This document shows, piece by piece, positions 1 through 6,989 of a DNA stretch of 19,748 nt. A program made the translations under genes and the position numbers. Source of the DNA: Croceibacterium_A sp965977975 (GTDB lineage: Bacteria; Pseudomonadota; Alphaproteobacteria; Sphingomonadales; Sphingomonadaceae). The stretch spans positions 1 through 19,748 of the forward strand of contig CBHCZH010000057.1 in the NCBI GenBank assembly GCA_965977975.1. Reading direction: 5' to 3'. The notes below the pieces were generated by a model. It ran no database searches. It saw only the letters and a program-made list of their open reading frames with translations, and had not been told where the DNA came from. The stretch's first letter is position 1. Every line of letters begins with the position of its first letter.

Positions 1-658
1 GGAACGAAAGCGCTTCGAGCGGGCGGTGGGCATCGGGCGCCGGTCGGCGGCCTAAGGTGATGTCGAGCTTGGTGCCCGGCGCGATCTCGCTCGGCGGCAT
101 TTCCGACGCAACCAGCGAGGCGATAAGATCGGCTTCGGCGGCGCCGACCCCGGCACGCTCGAGCATGCGCTCGAAGCTGTCGCCGCGCGCGAGCGTCGCC
201 TCGAGATCGAGGCGCGGACGCTCGGGGGCGCTCTTCAGCGAGACCACCGCGGCGGTAGCGCCCATGCGCCGGCCGCTGTCGCCGCCCAGCGCGAGCGGCA
301 TGATCATCTGGCTGCGGAATTCGTCGCGCACCGGATCGTCGATCACCATCAGCGGCGCGGCCTCGACCGGAGCGAAACCGGGCCACCCGGCGAGCGCTAT
401 GGCCGAAAGCCCGAGCAGTGTGCCGGCACCACGCAGCCAGCGCCGCGAGCCGATATCCTGGGCAAGATCGGGCACCAGGTCGAGCGACGCAAAACGAGCC
501 GAAGCGCGTTCTCGCCATTCGATGTAGCGTTCAACCGCACTGGCAAGGATGCCGGCGGGCGCGCATTCGGGTGCAACTTGCGCGTGCGACAAGTGCGCCG
601 GCGGGTAGTCGTACCCGTCGGCGATTTCGGCCGCATCGCTCCCGCTGTCCTTGAACAA
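1..658 (-). CDS. M23 family metallopeptidase, N-terminal part (runs off window)
   Basis: The frame is open for 219 codons from a TTG at 658 to the window edge, so only the N-terminal part is present. The TTG is chosen because GGAGG (669-665) lies 6 nt upstream and no ATG fits. Residues about 1-74 are a polar, probably cytoplasmic segment. Residues about 75-95 (WLRGAGTLLGLSAIALAGW) form one membrane span. A periplasmic region follows, with RDEFRSQMIMPLALGGDSGR and then ATLARGDSFERMLERAGV and IAPGTKLDITLGRR. From memory this layout matches the N-terminal part of sphingomonad M23 (LytM-type) peptidoglycan endopeptidases, where an OapA/LysM-like region precedes the catalytic domain. The HxxxD and HxH zinc motifs would lie beyond position 1, so peptidase activity is inferred, not seen. 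The gene is divergent from the helicase gene, with a 212-bp gap. Confidence 0.72.
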   Translation of the reverse strand, partial: MFKDSGSDAAEIADGYDYPPAHLSHAQVAPECAPAGILASAVERYIEWRERASARFASLDLVPDLAQDIGSRRWLRGAGTLLGLSAIALAGWPGFAPVEAAPLMVIDDPVRDEFRSQMIMPLALGGDSGRRMGATAAVVSLKSAPERPRLDLEATLARGDSFERMLERAGVGAAEADLIASLVASEMPPSEIAPGTKLDITLGRRPAPDAHRPLEALSF

Positions 659-677
659 AAGCGCCCTCCAGTGCGGT

Positions 678-712
678 GCGCACTTCTCCGCCGATCCATG
701 CGGAGAAGGCGC
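678..712 (-). promoter_or_regulatory. Hairpin in the leader of the M23 peptidase gene; rest of the 659-870 gap
   Basis: CTTCTCCG (683-690) and CGGAGAAG (701-708) are perfect inverted repeats. They are extended by GCGC (678-681) and GCGC (709-712) around one bulged A at 682, giving a 12-bp stem with a 10-nt loop. On the minus strand the stem ends 8 nt before the Shine-Dalgarno sequence of the M23 gene, so it may affect translation or mRNA stability, or be a protein-binding site. The rest of the 212-bp divergent gap holds another GC palindrome at 817-833 (GGCCGCTC/GAGCGGCC) and a short AT-rich patch near 754-775. No convincing -35/-10 pair was recognised. Confidence 0.4.
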
Positions 713-870
713 GACCCGATCCCGGCGTTGTTTCTGGCAAAAGGGTGTGCCGCGATAAAGTTAATTTCCTCTAAACCGAGGCGAGCCGAGTCCGCCTTGC
801 GGCGGGCCGTGGGCCTGGCCGCTCGGAGCGGCCGGAGCTTGCGTTAGAGGTGGCCTGACCCCACACTCAG

Positions 871-3414
871 GTGACCGTGACTGCTTCCCGCTCCGACAGC
901 CGGCTGCGCGCCGTGCTCGGCCCGACCAACACCGGCAAGACGCATCTCGCGATCGAGCGGCTGTGCGGTCATTCGAGCGGAGCGATCGGCTTCCCGCTGC
1001 GGCTCCTGGCGCGCGAGGTCTACGACCGGGTCCGCGCGATCAAGGGCGATAAGCAGGTCGCGCTGATCACCGGCGAGGAACGGATCGAGCCGGAAAGCGC
1101 GCGCTATTTCCTGTGCACCGCCGAAGCGATGCCGAGAAATGGCGGAGGGCTGGCCTTCGTCGCTCTCGACGAGGCCCAGCTCGCAGCCGATCGCGAGCGC
1201 GGGCACATTTTCACCGACCGGTTGCTTCACGCACGCGGACGCGAGGAGACGATGTTGCTCGGCTCCTCGACGCTCGAGCCGATGGTCAGGGCCTTGCTCC
1301 CGCGTGCCGAGATCGAGACGCGGCCGCGCTTTTCGACGCTTGCTCACGCAGGGGCGAAGAAGCTCTCGCGCCTACCGCCCCGCTCGGCGGTGGTCGCGTT
1401 CTCGGTCGAGCAAGTCTATGCGGTCGCCGAGATGCTGCGCCGGTTCCGCGGCGGAGCCGCAGTGGTAATGGGTGGGCTCAGCCCCGAGACGCGCAATCGC
1501 CAGGTCCAACTGTTCCAGTCGGGCGAGGTCGACTACATCGTCGCCACCGACGCGATAGGAATGGGGCTGAACCTTGACGTCACGCACGTCGCCTTCGCCT
1601 CGCTGTCCAAATTCGACGGAGTTCGCCAGCGCCGCCTGACGCCGGCCGAGATGGCGCAGATCGCCGGCCGCGCCGGGCGCCACCAGCAGGACGGCACTTT
1701 CGGCACCCTGGGCGGCGGCCCTTCGACTGGCCCCGGACGCGCAGGCGAAATCGAGTTCACCGACGACGAGGTCTACGCGATCGAGCAGCACCGCTTCGCG
1801 CCGCTGACCAGGTTGTTCTGGCGGGAGGCCGAGCCGCGTCTTGACAGTATCGGCGCTCTGCTCGCTGACCTGGAGGCCAAACCGGACGAGCCCGCGCTGG
1901 CACCGGCGCCCGAGGCGATCGACCTCGCGGTGCTCAAGCGGCTGGCCGAGGATCCGGCCATTGCAACTGGCGTCACGACGCCCGGCCTGGTGCGGCGGTT
2001 CTGGGAAGCGTGCCAGCTGCCCGACTTCCGCCAGCAAGGCCCCGACACCCACGCCCGCTTCGTCGCCCGGCTATGGCAGGACTTGCGCGAAGGACACCTC
2101 GGTGCCGACTACGTCGCGGCGCGCATTGCCGAGCTCGGCCGCACCGAGGGCGATATCGACACGCTGCAGGGACGCATCGCGGCGATTCGCAGCTGGGCCT
2201 ACATCTGCCAGCGTCCCGACTGGGTGCTCGCCCGCGACGAGATGGGCGCCCGGGCGCGCGACGCCGAGCGGCGCCTGTCCGACGCGCTGCACCAGCGCCT
2301 GACCGAGCGCTTCGTCAACCGCCGCACCACGATCCTGATGCGCACGCTGGGCAAGGATGCCGGGCTGCTGCGCGTGAATCTCGACGGGGCGGGCCGAGTG
2401 CTGGTCGAAGACCAGCCGATCGGCCATCTCGAGGGCTTCCGCTTCGTGGTCGACGCCGACGCGAGCCATGAAGATAGAAAGCTGATGCTCGCCGCAGCGG
2501 AAAAGCACCTGCCGCAGCTCCTCGCCATGAAGGCCCAGGCCCTGATCCGGGACGAACTCGGGGACCTGGCGATCGAGCAAGGCGAAGTTCGCCGCGCCGG
2601 ACGCGCCATCGCCCGGCTCGAGCGAGGCAAGAGCCCAAGCCGGCCGCGTCTCGTGCTCGGCAAGGAGCTCGGCGTGCTCGACCCGGCGCACAAGGCCCGC
2701 TTGACCGAGGCGCTCGCGCTGTGGCTCGAAGGCGAGCTCGCGCCTCTCGGCCCCCTGCGTGCGATCGAGGATGCGACGTTCTCGCGCGATGCCGGCAGCG
2801 AAGTGCGCGCGCTCCTGCTGACGCTTGCGAGCGCGAACGGCGTGATCGCCCGCGAGCAGGCCGGCTTGGCGCATGTTCCGAAGGAGAAGCGGTCCCTGCT
2901 GCGAAGGCTTGGCGTCACCATCGGCGCGCTCGACGTGTTCGTGCCGGCGCTGCTCAAGCCCGCGCCGCGTCGCTTATTGCACGCGATCGGCGTCGATCCG
3001 CGCCCGGTGCGCGAAGCGATGGAGGCGGTGATCGAGACCGGTTCCGCGAGCAAAGGGAGACGAGTGCCCGCCGGCTATCGCCGCGCCGGCGGCCAGGCGA
3101 TCCGCGTCGACCTGGCCGAGAAGCTGTTTCGCGCCGCGCACGAGCAGCGAGTCAAGGCATCGGGACGCGGCTTTCGGCTCGATTCGGGTCTCGCGACCTC
3201 GATGGGGCTCACGCCCAGCAACTACCGCCAGCTGATGCGTGATGCCGGTTTCCGCCCCGGTCAGGCCCGAACCTTGCCCGAAGGTGCCTTGGGGCCGCCT
3301 GCGCCGGTCTGGTGGTCGTGGCGCGCGCCCCGCAAGGACCGCGTGCCGGAAAGGCCCGGCCCAGGACGGCCGCCCGAGGGAGCCTTCGCCGCGCTCGCCG
3401 GGCTCGTGCGCTAG
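871..3414 (+). CDS. SUV3-like DExH-box RNA helicase
   Basis: This encodes an 847-aa superfamily 2 helicase of the SUV3/MgpS type common in Alphaproteobacteria. Visible motifs are the Walker A GPTNTGKTH (residues 17-25), the motif II box DEAQ (100-103), motif III GSSTLEPMV, and the second RecA domain with ATDAIGMGLNLDV and QIAGRAGR (motif VI, residues 263-270). These are the signatures of mitochondrial SUV3, an ATP-dependent RNA unwinding enzyme of RNA turnover. That role is inferred here. The C-terminal half is much longer than a minimal helicase core and has no motif I recognise; it ends in a Pro/Gly/Arg-rich tail. GTG at 871 is the first start after an in-frame TGA at 856; GTG at 877 is an alternative. 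The Shine-Dalgarno sequence is weak. The S4-domain gene follows after 10 nt, which suggests an RNA-related operon. Confidence 0.88.
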   Translation: MTVTASRSDSRLRAVLGPTNTGKTHLAIERLCGHSSGAIGFPLRLLAREVYDRVRAIKGDKQVALITGEERIEPESARYFLCTAEAMPRNGGGLAFVALDEAQLAADRERGHIFTDRLLHARGREETMLLGSSTLEPMVRALLPRAEIETRPRFSTLAHAGAKKLSRLPPRSAVVAFSVEQVYAVAEMLRRFRGGAAVVMGGLSPETRNRQVQLFQSGEVDYIVATDAIGMGLNLDVTHVAFASLSKFDGVRQRRLTPAEMAQIAGRAGRHQQDGTFGTLGGGPSTGPGRAGEIEFTDDEVYAIEQHRFAPLTRLFWREAEPRLDSIGALLADLEAKPDEPALAPAPEAIDLAVLKRLAEDPAIATGVTTPGLVRRFWEACQLPDFRQQGPDTHARFVARLWQDLREGHLGADYVAARIAELGRTEGDIDTLQGRIAAIRSWAYICQRPDWVLARDEMGARARDAERRLSDALHQRLTERFVNRRTTILMRTLGKDAGLLRVNLDGAGRVLVEDQPIGHLEGFRFVVDADASHEDRKLMLAAAEKHLPQLLAMKAQALIRDELGDLAIEQGEVRRAGRAIARLERGKSPSRPRLVLGKELGVLDPAHKARLTEALALWLEGELAPLGPLRAIEDATFSRDAGSEVRALLLTLASANGVIAREQAGLAHVPKEKRSLLRRLGVTIGALDVFVPALLKPAPRRLLHAIGVDPRPVREAMEAVIETGSASKGRRVPAGYRRAGGQAIRVDLAEKLFRAAHEQRVKASGRGFRLDSGLATSMGLTPSNYRQLMRDAGFRPGQARTLPEGALGPPAPVWWSWRAPRKDRVPERPGPGRPPEGAFAALAGLVR

Positions 3415-3424
3415 ACGCGGCGCG

Positions 3425-3754
3425 ATGCGGATCGACCGTCTGCTCTACGCGCTGCGGTTCGCCAAAAGCCGCACGCTGGCGCAGCGCTGGATCGCCGCAT
3501 GCCATATCCGCCGCAACGGCGAGCGGGTGCTGCGGCAGGACCTCGACATCGATGTCGGCGATGTCCTCACCCTGCCGCTTCGGAGCAAGGTGCTGGTGAT
3601 CGAGTTGCTGGCGCTTCCGGCACGGCGTGGACCGGCAAGCGAAGCTCGCGCGTGCTATCGTCCGCTTGACGCTGACGCGACAAACGGCATAGCGGGCAGC
3701 GACGCACCGGCCGCAAACGATCCGGAGCGTGCAGAAGGGGAAGCACAGCCATGA
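3425..3754 (+). CDS. S4-domain RNA-binding protein (Hsp15/HslR-like)
   Basis: The 109-aa product opens directly with an S4 fold: MRIDRLLYALRFAKSRTLAQ, then HIRRNGERVLRQDLDIDVGDVLTLP. This is the pattern of Hsp15-type proteins, which in E. coli bind 50S subunits carrying a stalled nascent chain. The remaining 35-40 residues are an acidic, Ala-rich low-complexity tail. ATG 3425 is chosen because the S4 domain starts at residue 1. It lies 10 nt after the helicase stop with no strong Shine-Dalgarno sequence, so translation is probably coupled. The stop TGA overlaps the ferredoxin start as ATGA (3751-3754). Whether it acts on stalled ribosomes here, or works with the helicase, is inference. Confidence 0.85.
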   Translation: MRIDRLLYALRFAKSRTLAQRWIAACHIRRNGERVLRQDLDIDVGDVLTLPLRSKVLVIELLALPARRGPASEARACYRPLDADATNGIAGSDAPAANDPERAEGEAQP

Positions 3755-4089
3755 CCTATGTCGTCACCGACGCTTGCATCAAGTGCAAGTACACCGACTG
3801 CGTCGAGGTCTGCCCGGTCGACTGCTTCTACGAAGGCGAGACCATGCTGGTCATCAATCCCAGCGAGTGCATCGATTGCGGCGTCTGCGAGCCCGAATGC
3901 CCCGCCGAAGCGATCCTGCCCGATACCGAGGGCGGGCTCGAACAATGGCTCGAGTTGAACGCCAAGTATTCTGCCGAATGGCCCAATATCACCGAGAAGA
4001 AGGATCCGCCGGCCGACGCCGACGAGTTCAAGGGCGTCGACGGCAAGTTCGACCAATATTTCACGCCGGAGCCCGGCGAAGGCGACTGA
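3751..4089 (+). CDS. fdxA: 7Fe ferredoxin FdxA ([3Fe-4S][4Fe-4S])
   Basis: This is a 112-aa low-potential electron carrier in the cytoplasm. The N-terminal half carries the Azotobacter FdI pattern: C9, C17 and C50 as ligands of the [3Fe-4S] cluster, and C21, C40, C43 and C46 (CIDCGVCEPEC) as ligands of the [4Fe-4S] cluster. C12 and C25 are the usual extra cysteines. Both CP motifs are present. The C-terminal half is acidic, as in the family. AGGGGA about 10 nt upstream provides a ribosome binding site, and the start overlaps the S4-gene stop (ATGA). The redox partner cannot be named from the sequence. In Alphaproteobacteria, fdxA commonly sits beside the S4 gene and carD, as it does here. Confidence 0.95.
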   Translation: MTYVVTDACIKCKYTDCVEVCPVDCFYEGETMLVINPSECIDCGVCEPECPAEAILPDTEGGLEQWLELNAKYSAEWPNITEKKDPPADADEFKGVDGKFDQYFTPEPGEGD

Positions 4090-4157
4090 AGCCGCGCGCC
4101 GAACGGCGCTCGATCACGACCGGTTTCGCCCTCCGTTGCCCGCCTTTTGGGCAGGGG

Positions 4158-4186
4158 TGGCAATTTTGTTGCGAATCTGCTATATA
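4158..4186 (+). promoter_or_regulatory. Candidate extended -10 promoter of carD; description of the 4090-4351 gap
   Basis: The 262-bp gap between fdxA and carD contains an AT-rich island. TATATA at 4181-4186 is preceded by TG one base upstream (TGC-TATATA), an extended -10 element. A poor -35 (TGGCAA, 4158-4163) lies 17 bp upstream. Transcription would then start near 4193, leaving a leader of about 160 nt before carD. A 5-bp hairpin with TGCCC at 4137-4141 and GGGCA at 4149-4153 could be a weak end of the fdxA transcript, but it has no T-tract. Nothing else was recognised in the gap. Confidence 0.4.
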
Positions 4187-4351
4187 GCGCTTCGACCGCT
4201 CCGCGTTGCCAGGGCGGATGTCGTGTAAGGAAGGCAGGCCTCCGCCAAATTGCATCGCTCCGGGTCATTCGGGCCGCCGATGGATCGTGCGGTCGGAACG
4301 ATGGACGATGCGTCGCGCGAAATCCAGCCTGCCCGTGAGAAAGGACAATTG

Positions 4352-4888
4352 ATGGCTGTGAATGCCCCCGCATTCGATGTCGGCGATTACGTGGTCTATC
4401 CCAAGCACGGGGTCGGCCGGGTGGTCGAGCTGCAGAGCGAGGAAATCGCCGGTATGAAGCTCGAACTCTATGTGCTGCGCTTCGAGAAGGAGCGCATGAC
4501 GCTGCGCGTGCCCGTCAACAAGGTCGAGGCGATCGGCATGCGCAAGCTGTCGAGCGACAAGACGCTCAAGGAGGCGATGGAAACGCTGAAGGGCAAGCCC
4601 AAGGTCAAGCGCACAATGTGGTCGCGCCGGGCCCAGGAATACGAAGCCAAGATCAACTCGGGCGACCTGGTGTCTATCGCCGAAGTGACGCGCGACCTGT
4701 TCCGCCCCGAGGACCAGCCCGAGCAGTCCTATTCCGAGCGGCAGATCTTCGAAGCCGCCTCGAGCCGACTCGCGCGCGAGCTGGCAGCGATGGAAAAGAC
4801 CGACGAGCCTGCCGCGCTCGCGAAGATCCTCGACGTGCTCAAGAAGCACGCGCCACAGTATTACGAATCGACCACCGAAGACGCCTGA
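4352..4888 (+). CDS. carD: CarD family transcriptional regulator
   Basis: The 178-aa protein binds RNA polymerase and stabilises open promoter complexes in known CarD/CdnL proteins. Residues about 7-65 are the RNAP-interaction domain (FDVGDYVVYPKHGVGRVVEL ... LRVPVNKVEAIGMR). Residues about 70-178 are the helical C-terminal domain, with the tryptophan in TMWSRRAQEYEAKI (W90) in the position of the conserved DNA-contacting Trp, followed by SGDLVSIAEVTRDLF. The frame is open further upstream, to 4250. ATG 4352 is chosen because AAGGA (4341-4345) lies 6 nt away and the homologous region begins just after it. The gene ends 23 nt before a strong intrinsic terminator, so it is the last gene of the run. 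In Alphaproteobacteria CarD supports rRNA and housekeeping transcription; that role here is inferred. Confidence 0.95.
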   Translation: MAVNAPAFDVGDYVVYPKHGVGRVVELQSEEIAGMKLELYVLRFEKERMTLRVPVNKVEAIGMRKLSSDKTLKEAMETLKGKPKVKRTMWSRRAQEYEAKINSGDLVSIAEVTRDLFRPEDQPEQSYSERQIFEAASSRLARELAAMEKTDEPAALAKILDVLKKHAPQYYESTTEDA

Positions 4889-4911
4889 TCGGGATCGACG
4901 GCGAGACAACG

Positions 4912-4944
4912 AGGCCGTCCGGGGGAACCCGGGCGGCCTTTTTT
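4912..4944 (+). terminator. Rho-independent terminator after carD
   Basis: A 12-bp stem pairs 4912-4923 with 4928-4939 and includes one T-G wobble. It is closed by the GNRA tetraloop GGAA (4924-4927) and followed by six T residues (4939-4944). This is a textbook intrinsic terminator that isolates carD from the GIN-domain genes downstream. Confidence 0.95.
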
Positions 4945-5007
4945 ACGCGCGGACCTTCGGCGAAACCGCAACGGCGCTCGACGAAGGCGATTGAGCCGCG
5001 CTCCGGC

Positions 5008-5035
5008 ATCGTGTATTGCCGTGTTAATACACGAT
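5008..5035. promoter_or_regulatory. Perfect 10-bp inverted repeat, candidate operator of the GIN-domain genes
   Basis: ATCGTGTATT (5008-5017) and AATACACGAT (5026-5035) are exact reverse complements separated by 8 nt. The right arm ends 3 nt before the AGGAGG ribosome binding site (5039-5044) of the first GIN-domain gene. The symmetry and the TGTATT/AATACA core look like the site of a dimeric repressor. It resembles what I recall of GntR/YtrA-type operators, but no regulator gene is present in the window. The spacer and lack of a T-tract argue against a terminator. Confidence 0.6.
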
Positions 5036-5052
5036 TGCAGGAGGATTCGCCG

Positions 5053-5760
5053 ATGCGCCTCGATGAGCTGTTCAGGAACCTGGGGTATCTTGCGGCCTCG
5101 ATCGGATCGCAAATGCGCGACAGCGCCTTCGACGGCGTTCGCCTGGAAGATCTCGACCTGACCGGTCCCGCCCCGCACACGGTATCGCTTCTCGGCCCGG
5201 CGCAGATCGTGCTGAGCGAAGGCGAGGTGTTCCGTATCAATGTCGAACCCGGTTACGCGAGCGAGCCGGTGCTGTTCTCCCTGCACGATGGCCGGCTCGG
5301 CGTGGGAGGTGGCGATACGGAGACGGTAGTTCGCATCACCACGCCGGCCCCCCGGAAGCTTGCGGTGGCCGGATCGGGTCGCATGACGGCCGAGAAGCTG
5401 GCGCCGGACGGTGAGGTGTCCATAGCCGGTTCCGGCCGGCTCGAAGTCGCCGCGGCCGAAGGTGGGCGCCTCAAGATCGACATCGCCGGCAGTGGACGGC
5501 TCGCCATCGACGGCCATGTCGATGAGCTCGAGCTGTCGATCGCCGGCAGCGGCAGCTGCGATGCCGAGGGCCTGATGGTCGGCAAAGCCGCGGTGCACGT
5601 CGCTGGGTCGGGTGACGCGATTTTCGCCTGCAACGGAGACGTCGCGGCGCACCTGATGGGTTCGGGCAACGTGATCGTGCGCGGTTCGGCGCGCTGCAGC
5701 GTGCATTCGATGGGTTCGGGCACGGTGACTTGCGAACGCGAGCGGGAGACCGCCGATTAG
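5053..5760 (+). CDS. GIN-domain (DUF2807) protein without signal peptide
   Basis: The product is 235 aa. ATG 5053 is set by AGGAGG at 5039-5044 (8-nt spacing); the longer open frame upstream runs through carD and the terminator and is not coding. Residues about 100-225 carry seven G-S-G turns, at 107, 126, 146, 166, 185, 203 and 221. They are spaced 18-20 residues apart with alternating hydrophobic residues (LAVAGSGR, VSIAGSGR, IDIAGSGR). This is the right-handed beta-helix pattern of the GIN/DUF2807 auto-transporter-adhesin-like head domain. The C-terminus has C215-x11-C227. Unlike many family members there is no signal peptide or lipobox, so the protein is probably cytoplasmic. Function is unknown. 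The neighbour downstream is a membrane-anchored paralog with the same turn count. Confidence 0.85.
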   Translation: MRLDELFRNLGYLAASIGSQMRDSAFDGVRLEDLDLTGPAPHTVSLLGPAQIVLSEGEVFRINVEPGYASEPVLFSLHDGRLGVGGGDTETVVRITTPAPRKLAVAGSGRMTAEKLAPDGEVSIAGSGRLEVAAAEGGRLKIDIAGSGRLAIDGHVDELELSIAGSGSCDAEGLMVGKAAVHVAGSGDAIFACNGDVAAHLMGSGNVIVRGSARCSVHSMGSGTVTCERERETAD

Positions 5761-5809
5761 GATCGCAGGGCGGCTTGTTGCGCATCCAGGGCACCGCTAG
5801 TCTCGCCGA

Positions 5810-6592
5810 ATGCCGACACCCCCGACCGGACGGAGATTGCGCAAGCGCGAGATCGCGTTCGCGCTGGTCATGGGCGCGCTCGCCGCGGGCGGCGCCGGGG
5901 CGTTGCTGTCGACGGAAGACGACCACGGCGCCCCCCCGCCGCAAGCCGCGGCCGTCGAGGAGCAGACTTACACGCTCGGCGAGTTCGAGCGTATCGCGAC
6001 TTTCGGCCCGCAGGACATCGAGATCGAGTACGGCGAGACCCACTCGGTTCGCGCCGAAGGATTGCTCTCCAGCCTCGAAGTTCTCGTCGAGAACGGCGAG
6101 CTGATCATCCGCCCGCGCGGCGGAATAGGCTCGGACTGGCCGGGTTTCGATTCGACGCGGTTCTACGTGACCGTGCCGCGGCTTACCCGCGTTGCCCTGA
6201 ACGGGCCGGGCGAAATCAGCATCGACAAGGTCGTGAGCAACCGTTTCGTCGCGGCGATCGAGGGGTCCGGAGGCGAGCTCGAGATCGACGGGCTCGAGGT
6301 CGAAGAAGCCGAGTTCACCATCGACGGTCCGGGCAGCATCGCAGCCGCCGGCACAACCCGGGCAACACGGGTGACGATCAATGGACCCGGGGAAGTCCAG
6401 GCCGGCGAGCTCCAGAGCCGGACCGCGGTGATCGCCGTGCGCGGACCGGGCGACGTCGAGCTCGCAGTCGAAGAGGAAGCCGACGTCTCGGTCGATGGAC
6501 CGGGCGAGGTCGATATCGACGGTCCGGCGCGCTGCATCGTTTCGGCCTCAGGATCCGGCAGCGTCAGCTGCCGCGGCCAGGACCGCGATTAG
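5810..6592 (+). CDS. Membrane-anchored GIN-domain (DUF2807) protein
   Basis: The product is 260 aa, with an Arg/Lys-rich start (GRRLRKRE) and a hydrophobic segment at about 16-33 that is either a signal anchor or an uncleaved signal peptide. An Ala/Pro linker follows, then a GIN domain (YTLGEFERIATFGPQDIEIEYG ... FYVTVPRLTRVALNGPGEISID). Seven glycine turns occur at 132, 152, 173, 192, 212, 230 and 248. Five are GPG and two are GSG, in place of the all-GSG turns of the upstream paralog. C242-x11-C254 matches the paralog's C-terminal cysteine pair. The gene starts 49 nt after the paralog with no clear ribosome binding site, so it is probably co-transcribed. The domain should face the periplasm. 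Function is unknown. Confidence 0.85.
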   Translation: MPTPPTGRRLRKREIAFALVMGALAAGGAGALLSTEDDHGAPPPQAAAVEEQTYTLGEFERIATFGPQDIEIEYGETHSVRAEGLLSSLEVLVENGELIIRPRGGIGSDWPGFDSTRFYVTVPRLTRVALNGPGEISIDKVVSNRFVAAIEGSGGELEIDGLEVEEAEFTIDGPGSIAAAGTTRATRVTINGPGEVQAGELQSRTAVIAVRGPGDVELAVEEEADVSVDGPGEVDIDGPARCIVSASGSGSVSCRGQDRD

Positions 6593-6607
6593 TTCACGCG
6601 AGCGCAA

Positions 6608-6631
6608 TGCATCTCTACCTACGGAGATGCA
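6608..6631. repeat. 8-bp perfect inverted repeat before the lipoprotein gene
   Basis: TGCATCTC (6608-6615) and GAGATGCA (6624-6631) pair perfectly around an 8-nt loop. The repeat fills the 55-nt gap between the second GIN gene and the lipoprotein gene and stops 3 nt before that gene's GAGGAG. There is no T-tract. It could be an operator or an mRNA-processing or stability hairpin within a polycistronic transcript. Confidence 0.5.
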
Positions 6632-6647
6632 CCCGAGGAGACGGCCC

Positions 6648-6983
6648 ATGCCCCCTACCCTTCGACTGATCCTCATCGGCGCCGCCGCTTTCGCGCTGCA
6701 AGGCTGCCTGGCGCGGACAGCGGTCAGCGCGGTAACGTTGCCAGTCAAGGTCGCCAGCCGCGGCGTCGACCTCGCCACCACCAGCCAGTCCGAAGCCGAT
6801 CAGGCGCGCGGGCGCGAGATCCGGCAGCGCGAGGAACGGCTCGGCCGCCTGCGCCGCGACTATGAACGGCAGATCGACAAATGCGGCGAAGGCGACCGGC
6901 GGGCTTGCGACCAGGCACGGCTGACTTATGCCGAGATGCAGGTGCTCCTGCCCTCGATCCCGGCCGAGCCCGAAACCGAGTAG
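6648..6983 (+). CDS. Small lipoprotein, function unknown
   Basis: The product is 111 aa. GAGGAG (6634-6639) lies 8 nt before ATG 6648. Residues 5-17 are hydrophobic and end in the lipobox LQGC, with C20 as the lipidated cysteine. Leu at +2 after the Cys would favour outer-membrane sorting in Gram-negatives (inference). Residues about 48-98 (SEADQARGREIRQREERLGR onward) are highly charged and probably helical or coiled-coil, with two further cysteines, C79 and C87. I do not recognise a named family. It follows the GIN-domain pair in the same direction and ends 6 nt from the convergent stop of the Sua5 gene. Confidence 0.75.
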   Translation: MPPTLRLILIGAAAFALQGCLARTAVSAVTLPVKVASRGVDLATTSQSEADQARGREIRQREERLGRLRRDYERQIDKCGEGDRRACDQARLTYAEMQVLLPSIPAEPETE

Positions 6984-6989
6984 AGCCGA

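Noticed and set aside
817..833. GC palindrome GGCCGCTC/GAGCGGCC as an intrinsic terminator
   Set aside because: There is no T-tract on either strand, and it lies between two divergent starts, where no transcript should end.
4137..4153. Hairpin TGCCC/GGGCA as the fdxA terminator
   Set aside because: The stem is only 5 bp and is followed by GGGGTGG rather than T residues. It is mentioned only as a weak possibility.
4090..4351. Small open frame (4147-4338) in the fdxA-carD gap
   Set aside because: It has no ribosome binding site and a Cys/Arg-rich random composition, and it overlaps the carD promoter and leader.
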